This document shows, one piece after another, positions 62,540 through 64,000 of a DNA stretch of 64,000 nucleotides; position 1 is the first letter of the stretch; each line of letters starts with the position of its first letter. The DNA comes from JAJCYX01 sp965243825. Lineage in GTDB: Bacteria > Chloroflexota > Dehalococcoidia > Lucifugimonadales > Lucifugimonadaceae. The notes beneath the pieces were generated by a model that was not told the origin of the DNA, made no database searches, and saw nothing but the letters and a program-made list of their open reading frames with translations. The DNA is taken from assembly GCA_965243825.1 (NCBI GenBank), contig CBDEVT010000001.1, positions 1,922,001 through 1,986,000 of the forward strand, read 5' to 3'. Position numbers and translations under genes: made by a program.

Positions 62540-63742
62540 TTACCTGCTACTCATGTAGCCAGGTCCACGACCCGGTTCCCAGACATGGGCTCTTGCTACC
62601 TCTTCGTTGAGATTAACTCCCCACCCCGGCTCAGTCGGGACGTCGATGATCCCGTCGTTGATCTCCAATGCGCCGCCCGTTAATTCGTCTTTCCACGGAA
62701 CGTCGTCGATGTCGATCTCCATGATGCGGACATTTGGCAACGTAGCGCACAGGTTCAGCGAGATCATCGTGGACAGGTGCGAGTAGTAGTTGTGCGGCGC
62801 AATGTTCAGTTCATGGCTCTCCGCAGCGAGGGCCACATCACGAGAACGTGAGAAGCCGTTCCACGGAATGTCGACCTTGACCGTGTCCATCGCACGCGCC
62901 TCGAAGTACGGCCGATAATCACGCAGCCCGAACAGGTTCTCGCCGGACGTAATCGGGACATTTGTTGAGTTCTTAACCTCAGCGAGCCCCTCTGGCTCAT
63001 ACATGTCAACTTCCACCCACATCATGTCGAATTGCTCAACCACGTCGCAGATCTGGCGGGCGGCGAGCGGCTTGAAGTTGAAGTTCAGGTCAAGAGCGAT
63101 CTCGACGTTAGGACCGGCACCATCTTTGAACGTGCCGATGTACTCCTCGATGTGACGCAGCAAGGCAGGGGTGATGTTCTGGTCAGTCGTGCCTGAGCCG
63201 CCACCGAATCCCGCGAAGTAGGTGTGGGCAGGGTCTCCCGGAAACACGATGTTGGTCTTCAAGGCATTGAAGCCCTTGTCACGGACCTCCTGGCCGAGCC
63301 GTCGCACATCACCCATTGACTTCAGAGGAGGAACGCCGATCAGTTCGTGACTGCGAGCGCGGGATGTGCCGCAGTGCGACCAGTACACCTGCTGTGAATC
63401 TCGAGTCGGCCCGCCAAAGAAGGCGTGAACAGGCATGCCCGCAGCCTTGCCCTTTATGTCCCACAGCGCAAGCTCGATGCCAGCAATAGCCTTCGATGCG
63501 ATGCCTCCGGGGCTCTGGCGCGCCAGTCGATACATGTCCCAGTAGCGCCGTTCGACAGGCAACGGATCCTGACCGATCAAAACCGGCTCGAAGTCGGTCA
63601 CCGCTCCGGTCACACCGTAAGGATTTCGACCGTCCGACATCTCGCCGTAGCCGGTTACTCCCTCGTCCGTGCGGACTGCGACGTACTGCCACGGCCGCCA
63701 GCCAGCGTCTACAACAAACGTTTCGATCTCTGTGATCTTCAT
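62540..63742 (-). CDS. Mandelate racemase/muconate lactonizing enzyme-family protein
   Basis: A 400-residue enolase-superfamily enzyme, probably a sugar-acid dehydratase or cycloisomerase. The N-terminal capping domain starts MKITEIETFVVDAGWRPWQ. The barrel has a Lys-x-Asn segment (NALKTNIVFPG), three metal ligands (Asp in IALDLNFNF, Glu in MMWVEVDMYEP, Glu in ITSGENLFGL) and the catalytic His in NIAPHNYYSHL. Long insertions (for example GFGGGSGTTDQN) are typical of galactarate- or gluconate-like subgroups, but the substrate cannot be fixed. A VOC gene follows. Confidence 0.88.
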   Translation of the reverse strand: MKITEIETFVVDAGWRPWQYVAVRTDEGVTGYGEMSDGRNPYGVTGAVTDFEPVLIGQDPLPVERRYWDMYRLARQSPGGIASKAIAGIELALWDIKGKAAGMPVHAFFGGPTRDSQQVYWSHCGTSRARSHELIGVPPLKSMGDVRRLGQEVRDKGFNALKTNIVFPGDPAHTYFAGFGGGSGTTDQNITPALLRHIEEYIGTFKDGAGPNVEIALDLNFNFKPLAARQICDVVEQFDMMWVEVDMYEPEGLAEVKNSTNVPITSGENLFGLRDYRPYFEARAMDTVKVDIPWNGFSRSRDVALAAESHELNIAPHNYYSHLSTMISLNLCATLPNVRIMEIDIDDVPWKDELTGGALEINDGIIDVPTEPGWGVNLNEEVARAHVWEPGRGPGYMSSR

Positions 63743-63847
63743 CGTGTTCTTCAGGGATGAATACCCTGCCGCTCTGTCTTGGATTGGTCGCCATTGTTCG
63801 CGCTGCGAGATGCTAACACGCCGAAGGAACGCAGTATCAACACCCAG

Positions 63848-64000
63848 TTAGCGTTCGATTTCGAAAGACTCTTCGGTGGGACCAGCACCGCTTTCGAGTA
63901 GTGATTTGAGCCTGGACGCATTCGCCTTCCACTGCTTATCAAGAATTCGAGACAGTATTGGGCCGACCGGACGCACGAGAGTTGGCCAGCTTGCTTCCAT
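63848..64000 (-). CDS. Carboxy-terminal end of a gene running off the window
   Basis: An open minus-strand frame of 50 codons ends at TAA 63848-63850 and is still open at the window edge, where an ATG occupies the last three bases. The sequence (SWPTLVRPVGPILSRILDKQ, then WKANASRLKSLLESGAGP) is helical and coding-like. It resembles the C-terminal helix of SRPBCC/polyketide-cyclase-type proteins, but this is only a guess. The gap of about 105 bases to the enolase-family gene holds nothing else. Confidence 0.5.
   Translation of the reverse strand: MEASWPTLVRPVGPILSRILDKQWKANASRLKSLLESGAGPTEESFEIER

Noticed and set aside
1..64000. General reassignment of TGA to an amino acid
   Set aside because: Many clear genes here end at TGA (for example prmA, prpB, leuC, pxpB), with neighbours starting at that point, so TGA is a normal stop.
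1..64000. tRNA, rRNA, CRISPR arrays, insertion sequences, prophage
   Set aside because: I looked for tRNA-like T-arms, direct-repeat arrays, transposase and phage genes and saw none.

Overview
The window reads as a continuous stretch of a free-living bacterial chromosome with mid-range base composition. The gene set suggests Chloroflexota, most likely a marine SAR202/Dehalococcoidia-type lineage. The reasons are secreted proteins with Thr-Pro stalks, a large Asp-rich surface-layer-like protein, many catabolic superfamily enzymes (enolase, mannonate dehydratase, HpcH/HpaI aldolase, Gfo/Idh/MocA) and a T-box controlled ilv-leu operon. This placement is inference; no rRNA or tRNA gene was seen. 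There is no phage, IS element or CRISPR array.

Layout. 0.2-9.5 kb: pyrG, rho (apparently starting at CTG), two secreted surface proteins and a degenerate metallo-beta-lactamase-fold protein. 9.7-13.7 kb: hrcA, dnaJ, prmA, rsmE. 13.7-25.5 kb: mostly minus strand, with gpsA-plsY-der, argF, a DUF35/thiolase-like pair, an MFS carrier, MOSC, NIPSNAP, surE, a lipoprotein and a membrane sensor fused to a LuxR DNA-binding domain. 25.8-28.8 kb: two CPA1 Na+/H+ antiporters, the second fused to a rhodanese domain. 29-33 kb: carbohydrate-acid catabolism genes and radC. 33.4-39.2 kb: pxpABC (5-oxoprolinase) followed by gamma, biotin-carrier and beta parts of a Na+-translocating decarboxylase and a DapA-like lyase. 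39.5-45.2 kb: TauE-type permease, methylcitrate cycle prpBCD and a DUF3179 lipoprotein. 45.2-56.5 kb: a minus-strand branched-chain amino acid operon (T-box, ilvB-ilvH-ilvC-leuA-trxB-like-leuC-DUF4328-leuD-leuB). 56.6-64 kb: FMN-binding protein, GNAT, L25, Rrf2 regulator, MoeB/ThiF, cysteine synthase, VOC protein, enolase-superfamily enzyme and the end of a truncated gene.

Most striking observation: two genes, 15 kb apart, each carry one in-frame TGA exactly where relatives have a cysteine. These are the rhodanese loop (YCT-TGA-QDE, position 28682) and DUF3179 (VTW-TGA-PIC, position 44439). In both cases the family sequence continues in frame to a normal stop, and a hairpin with a CGTG loop sits about 20 nt after the TGA, as in bacterial SECIS elements. 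Both are best read as selenoproteins. Many neighbouring genes end at TGA, so this is not a general code change.

Other themes are sodium bioenergetics (two antiporters and Na+ pump subunits), two probable CTG-initiated genes with well-spaced Shine-Dalgarno sequences (rho and the MFS carrier), and a redox/sulfur cluster around an Rrf2 regulator.
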